Source: CAZYSK01 sp964649415 (GTDB lineage: Bacteria; Chloroflexota; Anaerolineae; B4-G1). Taken from it: DNA of 64,000 nt. The notes under the pieces were generated by a model that was given only the letters and a program-made list of their open reading frames with translations, did no database searches and had not been told where the DNA came from. Positions 1-7,819 of this stretch are shown here, one piece after another. Positions within the stretch are counted from its first letter, which is position 1; the number at the start of each line of letters is the position of its first letter. The position numbers and the translations under genes were made by a program. The stretch lies in assembly GCA_964649415.1 (NCBI GenBank), contig CAZYSK010000005.1, positions 62,001 to 126,000 of the forward strand, read 5' to 3'.

Positions 1-2188
1 CAGTGAGCTCCGTCACCCGAGGGTTGAAGAACTTGAACAAGCCATCCTGAGCGACGACGATCGTGTCGTTGGCATGCTCGACGACCAGGCGGTACTTCTC
101 CTCCGAAACCCGCAACGCCTCCTGCGCGCGCTGCCGGACGGCGATTTCTTGCTGCGCCTGCTCGTATAGGCGGGCGTTCTCAATGGCAACGGCCGCCTGG
201 GCGGCGAACATATCCAGCAGCTCGGCATCGGCCGAGGTGAAGGGACACGACGACTCCCGCGCGACGTTCACTACCCCCAGCAGCTTCCCACCCCAGTAAG
301 CAGGCACAGCCAAGACAGCCACAGAGGGAAGCGACGCGTAGTCCGCCAGACGGCCCTCCCAGCGCTGGTAGTCGTCCACGATGAGCGGTTCGCCGGTTTC
401 CCAGCCCCTCCCGGACATGCCCTCACCCCGGCGGAGGGTGCTTCCGAGAGGCGGCACAGTGCCGCCCACGCTGACCACCCACTCCAGCACATCCCGGCTC
501 GGCCGGTAGAGGTAGAGCCCCCCCGTACGTCCCCCCAGCAGTTCGACGGCCCTCGAGACGATGGACTGAAGCAGGGCATCGAGATCTAGCTGAGCGCTCA
601 GCTCCAGGCTCACCTCGCGCAGTGCCCCCAGTTGGGCCGTGCGAACTCGGACGTCCTCCTCCGCCCGCACCCGCTCAGTGATGTCTCTGGCGACACACGC
701 CACTGCAATCACCTCGCCCTCCCGGATCAAGGGGGCGCCACCGATCTCACTCAGTTTCCTCGTCCCATCCTTGCAGATGAACTCGTACACCGTCGAATCA
801 ACGGGCTCGCCCGCCAAGACGCGCAACGTATCGGAGAGCGCGGTTTCAAGATACTCTGGCGCCAAGACATTCAAATCCTGAAAGGGTTTACCAATCAGTT
901 CCTCAGGCTTGTATCCCAGGTGCCTTTCCACGCTAGGCGACACGTCGAGCACGCGGAACTCACGATCGACGGAGAAGATCACATCGGTGACGTTCTCGAA
1001 ATGAAGCCGGTACCTTTCCTGGCTCTCTCGCAAAACCTCCTGCGCGCGTTGGCGCTTGGCGATCTCTGCCTGCAAACTCCGATTGGCCCTCTTCAGATCC
1101 GCAGTCCGCTCCTCAACCCGCATCTCCAACCCGTCACGCGCCCTCCGCAGCGCCTCGTTTGCCTCCCTGAGCGCGCTGACATCGTGCAGGACGACAATCC
1201 GGCTGACGAGCCGACCGCGTCCATCAACCAACGGGGAGATGCGCACATCGTAGGCGCGTTGCTCATCTTCCCGGCCCAGGATCGCGTCCCCGGTGTCCTG
1301 GATCCCCTCCAGAGCGGACCAATCCGACCATACCCGTTCGATGGCCTGTCCAATGGCACACGGGACTGCCTGACCGATCAATCGTTGGGCAGCAGAGTTC
1401 AGTTGTACGATGCGGTTCTGCAGGTCTAACACGAAAACCGCATCGCACATGCCTTTGACAATCGCCTCGTACGCCACCGGCACGATGTCGCCCAGCCGGT
1501 GGCGAAAGACACCCCATGCCCCGATCTGAACGACCAAGATGACCGCAAAGGGGACCGCTTGGAACTGCGGGTAGGGTTTCCACCTGAGGAATTCGAGCGC
1601 GATTGCGAACCAAGGCAGGTATGTGGCAAGCAGCAGCATGTCGATTTGCCTGCGGTAGAGGCGGTGCGAATGCACACGCGTTGGGACCAGTAGATAGGTA
1701 TCCACCAGTGCCAGGATGAACGCATGCTCGATGGGAATCCAGATCCCCACGCTGTACGTGATATCCAGAAACGAAGCCGTTTCATCGGACGCCCACACGG
1801 CGCGACTCCACATCAGGCCGTGAGACTCATTGGTGAAAACCAGCAACAGAACGATGACGGGCACAACACACAGCAGGGCGACGGTGCGACGCGTGAGCCA
1901 TTTCTCCCGCCTGGTGTAGTGCAGGATATAGACTAGCCAAGACGGAGACAAGACGACGATGCCCACATAGCGCATCTTGTACCAGAAGAGCTTGGCGGAC
2001 ATAGTCGTACCCATTAGCTCCAGCGCGTGTGCCACGGCCCAGGCAGCCATGGCCAGCAAGGGCAGCGCCACCGCTCCAGCCCCAGGCATGCTACGGCGCC
2101 ACATAAGGATGTAGATCGCCAACGCGGTCGAGGAAGCCACCGCCAGGGCGAACGGGATCAATGCACAGAACATCTCAAGCGAGCCCAT
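1..2188 (-). CDS. Sensor histidine kinase-type protein (7TM-PAS-PAS-GAF-PAS...), truncated by window edge
   Basis: The minus-strand frame from ATG 2188 (AGGAGG five bases upstream) stays open for 729 codons and runs off the window. Residues 1-230 contain about seven hydrophobic segments, like the 7TM input domain of membrane histidine kinases. A PAS domain follows at about 240-350 (VFVLDLQNRIV), a second at 393-510, a GAF domain at about 517-675 (ending AAVAIENARLYEQ) and the start of another PAS at about 690. The phosphoacceptor and ATPase domains would lie beyond the window, so the kinase assignment rests on architecture and context. It is the last visible gene of a run with intergenic gaps of 33-56 bases, so it is probably co-transcribed with the response regulator at 2245-2622. 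A diguanylate cyclase or phosphatase output cannot be excluded. Confidence 0.85.
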   Translation of the reverse strand, partial: MGSLEMFCALIPFALAVASSTALAIYILMWRRSMPGAGAVALPLLAMAAWAVAHALELMGTTMSAKLFWYKMRYVGIVVLSPSWLVYILHYTRREKWLTRRTVALLCVVPVIVLLLVFTNESHGLMWSRAVWASDETASFLDITYSVGIWIPIEHAFILALVDTYLLVPTRVHSHRLYRRQIDMLLLATYLPWFAIALEFLRWKPYPQFQAVPFAVILVVQIGAWGVFRHRLGDIVPVAYEAIVKGMCDAVFVLDLQNRIVQLNSAAQRLIGQAVPCAIGQAIERVWSDWSALEGIQDTGDAILGREDEQRAYDVRISPLVDGRGRLVSRIVVLHDVSALREANEALRRARDGLEMRVEERTADLKRANRSLQAEIAKRQRAQEVLRESQERYRLHFENVTDVIFSVDREFRVLDVSPSVERHLGYKPEELIGKPFQDLNVLAPEYLETALSDTLRVLAGEPVDSTVYEFICKDGTRKLSEIGGAPLIREGEVIAVACVARDITERVRAEEDVRVRTAQLGALREVSLELSAQLDLDALLQSIVSRAVELLGGRTGGLYLYRPSRDVLEWVVSVGGTVPPLGSTLRRGEGMSGRGWETGEPLIVDDYQRWEGRLADYASLPSVAVLAVPAYWGGKLLGVVNVARESSCPFTSADAELLDMFAAQAAVAIENARLYEQAQQEIAVRQRAQEALRVSEEKYRLVVEHANDTIVVAQDGLFKFFNPRVTELT

Positions 2189-2244
2189 AGATCCCTCCTG
2201 ATCAGCCTCCTGCGGTCCGCTCCGTCATCATCACAGATCCTATC

Positions 2245-2622
2245 TCACGCGTCGTTCCGGCCTAGGGCCGCGCCAATCGTCGCCCGCAGCTCTTCGTCCT
2301 CGAACGGCTTGGTGATGTAACCAGCGGGATGGGTCATCTCGGCGCGCCGAATCGTGTCGCGGTCCGCCAGAGCCGTCAGATAGATCACGGGGATGTCAAG
2401 CTGAACCCGAATCACCTGGGCAGCTTCGATGCCGTCCAGCTTCCCTCGCAATCGAATATCCATCAACACCAGATCTGGACGCATCTCAGTGGCCTGCTCG
2501 ATCGCCCGCTCGCCGGAACCGACGCTATCAACGACGCAGTATCCCATACGCCGCAACCGATTCGCCAAATCCAGCGCAACGATGCCTTCATCCTCAACGA
2601 TCAGTATCTTCGCATTTGCCAT
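2245..2622 (-). CDS. Single-domain response regulator (CheY-like)
   Basis: A 125-residue stand-alone receiver domain. It begins MANAKILIVEDEG, with the acidic pair E10/D11, phosphoacceptor D55 in LVLMDIRL, T83 in YLTA and K105 in YITKPFE, so the whole phosphorylation site is intact. The ATG at 2622 is preferred over one 33 bases upstream because AGGGAG lies nine bases before it and paralogs in the cluster start at the same motif. No output domain follows, so it probably works by protein-protein contact or in a phosphorelay. It starts 33 bases after the stop of a HisKA_2-type kinase, a common pairing for single-domain regulators. Its receiver closely resembles the N-terminal receivers of the kinases at 4550-6079 and 7820-11392, which suggests local duplication. 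Confidence 0.93.
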   Translation of the reverse strand: MANAKILIVEDEGIVALDLANRLRRMGYCVVDSVGSGERAIEQATEMRPDLVLMDIRLRGKLDGIEAAQVIRVQLDIPVIYLTALADRDTIRRAEMTHPAGYITKPFEDEELRATIGAALGRNDA

Positions 2623-2655
2623 CGTGTTGGCCACTCCCTGTGCCGTGGTAATCAC

Positions 2656-4512
2656 TCATGCAGACTCGCTGAACGCAATCCACACCGCTGTACCTGTGCC
2701 GCCGTCGCTATCGAAGTCGACGTCACCCTCAAGTTGCCCCACCAACGTGTGCACCAGTTGCAGGCCCAACGTGCCCGTGTTCAGGAAGTCCAGGTCCCTC
2801 GGCAGACCCACGCCATCGTCTCTGACAGCCAGCACAGAACGACCATCACCATCCGAGTGAAAGGCGACCCGGATCTCGCCGGCCCTCCCATCGGGGAAGG
2901 CGTGTTTCAGGGCGTTGGAGAGGAGTTCGTTGACGATCAGACCACAGGGAATCGCCGTGTGTATGGGCAGCAAGACCTGGCGCACATCTACGTTCAGCGT
3001 GATGCGTCCCGGAGTGGCACTGTACGTGCGGAAAAGGTACCCGGCCAGGCTACGGATGTACTCACCGAAGTCCACCCGCGCCAAGTCCCGGGATTGATAC
3101 AGCTTCTCGTGAATGAGCGCCATGGATCGGACGCGGTCCTGGCTGTCCTGGAGGATCTCAATGGTCTGCAGGTCATCAATAGAACCGGCTTCAAGACTGA
3201 GCAGGCTGGAGATGACCTGCAGGTTGTTCTTGACCCGATGGTGGATCTCCTGCAGCAACACCTCCTTCTGGCCAAGCGACTCCCTGAGTTGCTCCTCCAC
3301 CCGTTGGCGCTCGGCGATCTCCTGCTGAAGCCGTTCATTGGCCGCCGTGAGTTCAGCGGTCCGGTCGGCCACGCGTTGTTCCAGTCTATCGATCAGGCCG
3401 CGAAGCTGCTCTGTCATGTCGTTAAAAGCACGAGCCAGGACGCCAATTTCGTCCTCGCTTTCCACCGGCGCGGCACGAGCCAGATCGCCAGCGGCGATAG
3501 CGGCCACCGTGCTGGTCAGCGTGCTGATAGGCCGCAACGCCTGGCGGATGACCAGCCAGGCGAGGGTCCACAGAGTCATCACCGCAATGGCCAGCGCGGC
3601 CCAGGAGACGCGCTGGAAATACCACAGAGCATGCAGCAACTCCTCCTCAGGTTGAACGGCGGCTTGCCGGACCAGGTCACCGGCGCGATCACTCACAAAG
3701 GCCACCACTACTACGAGAACAGGGATTGTGACCACCAGGATGAGGAGCGTCAGGCGGGTCTGCAACCGGCCCCTCTGCAGGCGCCGTTCAGAGATCATCT
3801 GCTGGAAAGCGGCATAGCCGTAAGCAAGAACGAAGAGAGTACCGGTGATGAGCGTGGGCCACCCGCCGCTGAGCAGGCCACGCAGCCCCATCTGGATCGT
3901 GATAGCGGCGACGTGCGCCACCAGGAGCAGCCATGCCAGCCACCGGGACAAAGGCTGCGCCTGTCTATCTCGCAAGGCCACGTACAGCATCGGGGGGATG
4001 GCTACGAGCGGCATCACACGGATGCTCAATACCTGGATAGGGAGGGAGAAGCTGCCATTGGCAAACTCATTCAGCGATACAAAGCCCCCCACATAGGTCG
4101 CAGCGTCGAGACCGGTATACCAAAGCCGCGTGCCCAGCCAGACGTCTGACACGACAAACAGGACGGGCAGGATGCACATGCCGTAAATCAGCCAAGGGAT
4201 CCATCGGCACCGATCTCGCAGGCAAGCTGGCTTCAGCAGGGTAAGGGTCAGGAGAAACGACCACGGACCAGCCGCAGGCGCAGTGGCCGCCATCAGAACA
4301 GTCGGCCAGACAGCCTGGGCCACGTCTTCCACGCTTTCCATGTAACCCAGGGCGAAGACAGTGACTGCACTGATCATGAGGAAAACGTGCACGCGGCGGT
4401 TGGCGATGTGGCGCGCGTTCAACACCAGGACATAGAGAGCCACGATGAACTCGGTTAGGGCCAGGAACCAGCTAATGTACTGTATCGCCTGATCGGCAGG
4501 AGACAGATTCAT
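2656..4512 (-). CDS. Membrane sensor histidine kinase, HisKA_2 type with HAMP
   Basis: This 618-residue kinase has roughly eight hydrophobic segments in its first 330 residues, a HAMP linker near 330-385 (RPISTLTSTVAAIAAGDLA), a coiled coil, and a HisKA_2 dimerisation domain with the signature EIHHRVKNNLQVISSLL, where a histidine near 424 is the likely phosphoacceptor. A C-terminal HATPase_c carries the N-box NELLSNALKHAF and DDGVGLP. HisKA_2 kinases usually pair with receiver proteins lacking DNA-binding domains, matching the single-domain regulator just downstream. The start at 4512 is chosen because GGGGGA precedes it; an ATG 24 bases upstream has no visible ribosome-binding site. The gap to the upstream kinase stop is 37 bases, which suggests an operon. 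Confidence 0.93.
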   Translation of the reverse strand: MNLSPADQAIQYISWFLALTEFIVALYVLVLNARHIANRRVHVFLMISAVTVFALGYMESVEDVAQAVWPTVLMAATAPAAGPWSFLLTLTLLKPACLRDRCRWIPWLIYGMCILPVLFVVSDVWLGTRLWYTGLDAATYVGGFVSLNEFANGSFSLPIQVLSIRVMPLVAIPPMLYVALRDRQAQPLSRWLAWLLLVAHVAAITIQMGLRGLLSGGWPTLITGTLFVLAYGYAAFQQMISERRLQRGRLQTRLTLLILVVTIPVLVVVVAFVSDRAGDLVRQAAVQPEEELLHALWYFQRVSWAALAIAVMTLWTLAWLVIRQALRPISTLTSTVAAIAAGDLARAAPVESEDEIGVLARAFNDMTEQLRGLIDRLEQRVADRTAELTAANERLQQEIAERQRVEEQLRESLGQKEVLLQEIHHRVKNNLQVISSLLSLEAGSIDDLQTIEILQDSQDRVRSMALIHEKLYQSRDLARVDFGEYIRSLAGYLFRTYSATPGRITLNVDVRQVLLPIHTAIPCGLIVNELLSNALKHAFPDGRAGEIRVAFHSDGDGRSVLAVRDDGVGLPRDLDFLNTGTLGLQLVHTLVGQLEGDVDFDSDGGTGTAVWIAFSESA

Positions 4513-4549
4513 AGACACGAGTCCCCCACCAGACATCTGCAGACCAACT

Positions 4550-6079
4550 TCATCTGTCCCTCCGACAGGAAACTTCTCCTACTACCTGCCCTTCACCTGC
4601 CACACGCGGCAGGGTGAAGCTAAACTCGCTGCCCCGGCCCACCTCGCTCTCCACCCCCACCTGGCCGCCCAGCTTCTCCACGATCCGACGAACAATGGAC
4701 AGCCCTAAGCCGTAGCCCTTGACACGTACCTGCTCAAGCCGCGTGAACGGTGTGAACAAACGGCGCTGTTCCTCCGGCGTGAGACCAGCCCCGTCGTCAC
4801 GCACCCAGAAACGCACCATGCCACCCGGCTGGAGCGTCGCGCCCAGTTCCACCTCTGGGGGACGGCCCCCGTACTTGATCGCGTTGCTGAGATAGTTAAC
4901 CCACACCTCCTCAACACCCGCCGCGTGGCCCAGCGCGACGGGCCAGGTGTCCGGCAGGGTAATCCCGGCCTGATACTCCTCGCTCATGTAGCGCAAGCGC
5001 CCACACACCTGGTCTACGATGCTGCCCATATCGAGCGGCTTCAACTGAGCCTTCTCCATTCGGCGCACACCGGCGAGGAGAAGCAGCGAGTCAATGACGT
5101 CGCACATTCTGCGCCCGCTGTTCGCAATCACGCGCAGGTGCTCGCGTCGCTCCTCGTCCGGCATCTCCACGCCATCACCCTCTAGCAACTCGGCAAAGCC
5201 GACCATGTGCCCTAGCGGCCCCTTGAGGTCGTGCGCCACAGTGTGAGAAAAGGCATCCAATTCCTCGTTACGCGCCTCCAGTTCGGCTGCGTATCGGCGC
5301 AGCGCCTCCTCCGCCTGCTTGCGCTGGGTGACGTCCCGGAAGACCATGACGACGCCGATGATCTCCCCGTTGTCCCCTCTGATGGGGGCAGCGCTATCAT
5401 CTATGTGAGTCTCTGCACCACCTCTCGTGATGAGCAGTGTGTTGTTCTCCAGCCATACAACCCGCTCCTCCCGAAGCACCCGGGAGACGGGGTTTTCGGC
5501 CGGGGTCCGCGCTTCCCCGTCAATGATGTGGAACACGGCTGTCAGATCCTGGCCCAACACCTCCTCCTGTCGCCATCCCGTCAGCGCTTCTGCCACAGGG
5601 TTCATGAATCTGATGCAACCTAAAGCATCGGTCGCAATCACAGCGTCACCGATGCTGTTGAGGGTGGTGGCGAGCCACCGCTCACTCTCCTTGAGCTTCC
5701 GTTCCATGCCATGTTTGTAGAGCGCAATCTCAATCGTCGTCCGCAAATCTCTCTCTTCGAATGGTTTTAGGATATAGCCGAAAGGCTCCGTGAGTTTTGC
5801 CCGCTCCAGAGTCTTGCTGTCCGCATAGGCCGTGAGATACACCACCGGAGTGTCAAGCTGAGTACGAATCGCCTCGGCGGCTTGCACGCCGTCCATTTCC
5901 CCCTTTAGCTGGATATCCATCAAGACCAGGTCGGGGCTCAATTCCGCCGCCCGTCGGACCGCTTGCTCCCCAGAGGAGGCAATTGCCGGGACAGCGTATC
6001 CCAACCTGCTCAGCCGGCTCCGAATATCCAGGGCGACGATGCTCTCGTCCTCAACGATCAAGATGTCTGCCTTGGCCAT
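4550..6079 (-). CDS. Receiver-PAS-histidine kinase (soluble, REC first)
   Basis: This 509-residue soluble kinase has an N-terminal receiver (MAKADILIVEDES, phosphoacceptor D55), a PAS domain at about 135-255 (ERWLATTLNSIGDAVIATD), a HisKA domain whose histidine lies near 284 in SHTVAHDLKGPLG, and HATPase_c at about 380-495 (NYLSNAIKYG, DDGAGL, GYGLGLSIV). There are no membrane segments, so it is cytoplasmic. Having the receiver before the kinase rather than after it implies that its activity responds to phosphotransfer from another kinase. The ATG at 6079 is preceded by AAGGAG at eight bases, like its paralog at 11392. The gene starts 43 bases after the regulator at 6123-6599 and is followed after 37 bases by the next kinase. 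Confidence 0.93.
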   Translation of the reverse strand: MAKADILIVEDESIVALDIRSRLSRLGYAVPAIASSGEQAVRRAAELSPDLVLMDIQLKGEMDGVQAAEAIRTQLDTPVVYLTAYADSKTLERAKLTEPFGYILKPFEERDLRTTIEIALYKHGMERKLKESERWLATTLNSIGDAVIATDALGCIRFMNPVAEALTGWRQEEVLGQDLTAVFHIIDGEARTPAENPVSRVLREERVVWLENNTLLITRGGAETHIDDSAAPIRGDNGEIIGVVMVFRDVTQRKQAEEALRRYAAELEARNEELDAFSHTVAHDLKGPLGHMVGFAELLEGDGVEMPDEERREHLRVIANSGRRMCDVIDSLLLLAGVRRMEKAQLKPLDMGSIVDQVCGRLRYMSEEYQAGITLPDTWPVALGHAAGVEEVWVNYLSNAIKYGGRPPEVELGATLQPGGMVRFWVRDDGAGLTPEEQRRLFTPFTRLEQVRVKGYGLGLSIVRRIVEKLGGQVGVESEVGRGSEFSFTLPRVAGEGQVVGEVSCRRDR

Positions 6080-6122
6080 GGTTCCAACTCCTTCACAGAG
6101 CACTTGGACACCGAGCACATAT

Positions 6123-6599
6123 CTAGCGACGCGCGCCTTCCTGCCGACCCAACGCCTCCAGCACGGCGCGCCGGATCTCGTTGAGTTCCACCGGTTTATC
6201 CAGAACGCGCCGGACGGACGCGCGCGCGGCACGCTTGCGCAGCACGTCGTCGCCGTAGGCGGTGATGATGATGACCACTGTCCCGGGATACAACTGCCGG
6301 ACTCGGGCCGCCAGCGTTATGCCGTCCATACCCGGCATGTGATAATCGGTGAGCAACAGATCAAAGGGCCGCTCCTCGAGGATTTGCAGCGCCCGCTCGC
6401 CTCCATCCGCCACGAGTATCTCGCAGTTCGGCAACATCTCCAGGCCGTCCCGAAGCGCAAAGGCCACGGTTTCTTCGTCGTCCACAATCAGGATACGACA
6501 CACCGCGACATCGCTTCGAAGCGACCGACCGACGGCCACTTCCTCCTCGGCCGAAACGCGTCCCGCCGAGAGAAGCCTGGATTCCTGAACTGCGCTCAT
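6123..6599 (-). CDS. Response regulator receiver protein
   Basis: A 158-residue protein with a basic and acidic leader of about 34 residues and then a receiver domain (CRILIVDDEETVAFALRDG). The phosphoacceptor is D85 in LLLTDYHMPGMDG, followed by IITAYGD and a switch lysine in RVLDKPVEL. No DNA-binding or enzymatic domain follows. The start at 6599 has TAGGAGGG immediately upstream. The receiver is NtrC/DctR-like in sequence rather than the VALDL type of its neighbours, so it probably has a different history. It appears to be the first gene of the minus-strand operon that continues to the window edge, since a terminator separates it from the gene upstream. Confidence 0.9.
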   Translation of the reverse strand: MSAVQESRLLSAGRVSAEEEVAVGRSLRSDVAVCRILIVDDEETVAFALRDGLEMLPNCEILVADGGERALQILEERPFDLLLTDYHMPGMDGITLAARVRQLYPGTVVIIITAYGDDVLRKRAARASVRRVLDKPVELNEIRRAVLEALGRQEGARR

Positions 6600-6729
6600 C
6601 GTCCCTCCTACAGCTTTCTGCACTCGCTTGCCCCACCATATCGTCGGATTCAGAGGTCCAGTAGCAGGCTCTGAAGACATCCATGGAGCGAGGTGAGGCC
6701 CGTGTCTCACCTCTGCACCATGTAGCTGT

Positions 6730-6738
6730 ATCATAGCA
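6730..6738 (-). promoter_or_regulatory. Possible extended -10 promoter element for the 6599 operon
   Basis: On the minus strand the sequence reads TGC-TATGAT, an extended -10 motif about 130 bases before the regulator at 6599. No good -35 is seen 17 bases upstream, as is usual for extended -10 promoters. It lies after the terminator at 6798-6834, so the downstream signalling operon would need its own promoter here. Tentative. Confidence 0.35.
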
Positions 6739-6797
6739 GAATGTGGAACGCGTGCCGTGAGCACGGCGTCAATGTTGCGTAACGATTCCATCAGCAC

Positions 6798-6834
6798 ACA
6801 AAAGGCCGGGGCGACCGTTTCCGGCCGCCCCGGC
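6798..6834 (-). terminator. Rho-independent terminator of the 6912-7736 regulator
   Basis: A perfect 9-bp stem, GCCGGGGCG (6805-6813) with CGCCCCGGC (6826-6834), is followed on the minus strand by CCTTTTGTG. It lies about 80 bases after the stop codon of the winged-helix response regulator, which makes it the end of that transcript. The 312-base stretch from 6600 to 6911 otherwise holds the possible promoter at 6730 and the repeats at 6861-6914; no further gene is seen there. Confidence 0.8.
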
Positions 6835-6860
6835 AGCAACCGTGGCCCGATCCAGCACAA

Positions 6861-6914
6861 TGACGCGTGTCTGACGCACCCCTACCGATCTGACACGCGT
6901 CTGACGCGCCCCTA
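6861..6914. repeat. Four 11-bp direct half-sites (TGACGC-type), possible regulator binding site
   Basis: Two 24-bp direct repeats 30 bp apart (6861-6884 and 6891-6914) each consist of two head-to-tail 11-bp units beginning TGAC: TGACGCGTGTC, TGACGCACCCC, TGACACGCGTC and TGACGCGCCCC. An 11-bp direct-repeat period is typical of OmpR/PhoB-family winged-helix regulator sites, and the neighbouring gene encodes such a regulator. The last unit overlaps that gene's stop codon. Binding is inferred, not shown. Confidence 0.55.
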
Positions 6915-7736
6915 TACGTCTGGCTCGCCCATCGTATAACCCACTCCGCGCACCGTGCGGACGATGTCCGCTCGCCCCACGGTCTCCCTGATCTTCTGCC
7001 GTATGCGGTAGACGTGCTGGCGCACCGTCTCGCTCGCCTCCCACTGTTCGCTTTCGTACCCCTGCACCTGGCGCACCAGTTCCTGCGGCGAGACGACCCG
7101 AGGAGCCTCGCGAGTCAGGTACGCCAGCAGGTCAAACTCGGTGGGGCTAAGATCAAGCAAGTGACCATCCAGGGTGACGACGTGACGCGAGAGGTCTACG
7201 ATCAGTCCCTGCCAGCCCAGGAACCTTTGCTCCGCCTGAGCCGACTCGGCAGCGGGTGATGAGAATCCACCCAGTTGCGCCGAAACGGCAGCCCGAATGT
7301 GCTCCAGGCTGTCGGCCATCTGCTCGACCTGGCGCAGCAAGCTCACCTGCTGTGCCTGCTGGCGACTGAGCAGCCCTTCACGTATGCTCTCGCGCAGGTC
7401 CGCCGGTTTGCACGGCTTGAACAGGTAATCGTGCGCGCCCTGGCGCAGCGCCTCGACCGCAGTCTCCAACGAAGCGTGCGCGGTGAGCACGATCGCGACC
7501 GTCTCCGGCGACCGTTGGTGGAGTGCCTTCAGTACTTCAGTGCCCTCCACCTGCCCCAGCTTCAGGTCAACCAAGGCCAGGTCAAACTCCTGTGTGGCGA
7601 TACGCTGGAGCGCCGCCTCCCCGCTCTCCACAGCCACGACGTGATATCCGTCGCGCGTGAGGAGCTCCTCCAGGGAGGCACGCACGCTTTCCTCGTCATC
7701 CACAAGCAGGATCCTAGCCGCTGTCTCCATGGTCAT
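6912..7736 (-). CDS. Response regulator with C-terminal winged-helix DNA-binding domain
   Basis: A 274-residue transcription regulator. The N-terminal receiver (ARILLVDDEESVRASLEEL, phosphoacceptor D57 in LALVDLKLG, switch lysine in YLFKPCKP) is NtrC-like. A helical linker of about 50 residues (RQQAQQVSLLRQVEQMADS) leads to an OmpR/PhoB-type Trans_reg_C domain at about 175-270, recognisable by LSPTEFDLLAYL, VSPQELVRQV and VRTVRGVGYTMGEPDV at the C-terminus. The combination of NtrC-like receiver, long linker and winged helix is less common than the compact OmpR layout. It begins 83 bases after the 1190-residue kinase at 7820 and is probably its partner. Direct 11-bp repeats at its 3-prime end (6861-6914) are candidate targets. 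It is the only DNA-binding member of the cluster. Confidence 0.93.
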   Translation of the reverse strand: MTMETAARILLVDDEESVRASLEELLTRDGYHVVAVESGEAALQRIATQEFDLALVDLKLGQVEGTEVLKALHQRSPETVAIVLTAHASLETAVEALRQGAHDYLFKPCKPADLRESIREGLLSRQQAQQVSLLRQVEQMADSLEHIRAAVSAQLGGFSSPAAESAQAEQRFLGWQGLIVDLSRHVVTLDGHLLDLSPTEFDLLAYLTREAPRVVSPQELVRQVQGYESEQWEASETVRQHVYRIRQKIRETVGRADIVRTVRGVGYTMGEPDV

Positions 7737-7819
7737 CGCCTTTCTGCAACACGAGCCCTAACCTTCCCCATGCGTCCCCTCCCACCCAGCTCGAGCGAGT
7801 ACTGGGTACCGGCAACTCC

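Noticed and set aside
2329..4149. 606-codon plus-strand open frame
   Set aside because: It is the complement of the HisKA_2 kinase and the response regulator, a shadow produced by GC-rich codon usage, with no recognisable domain.
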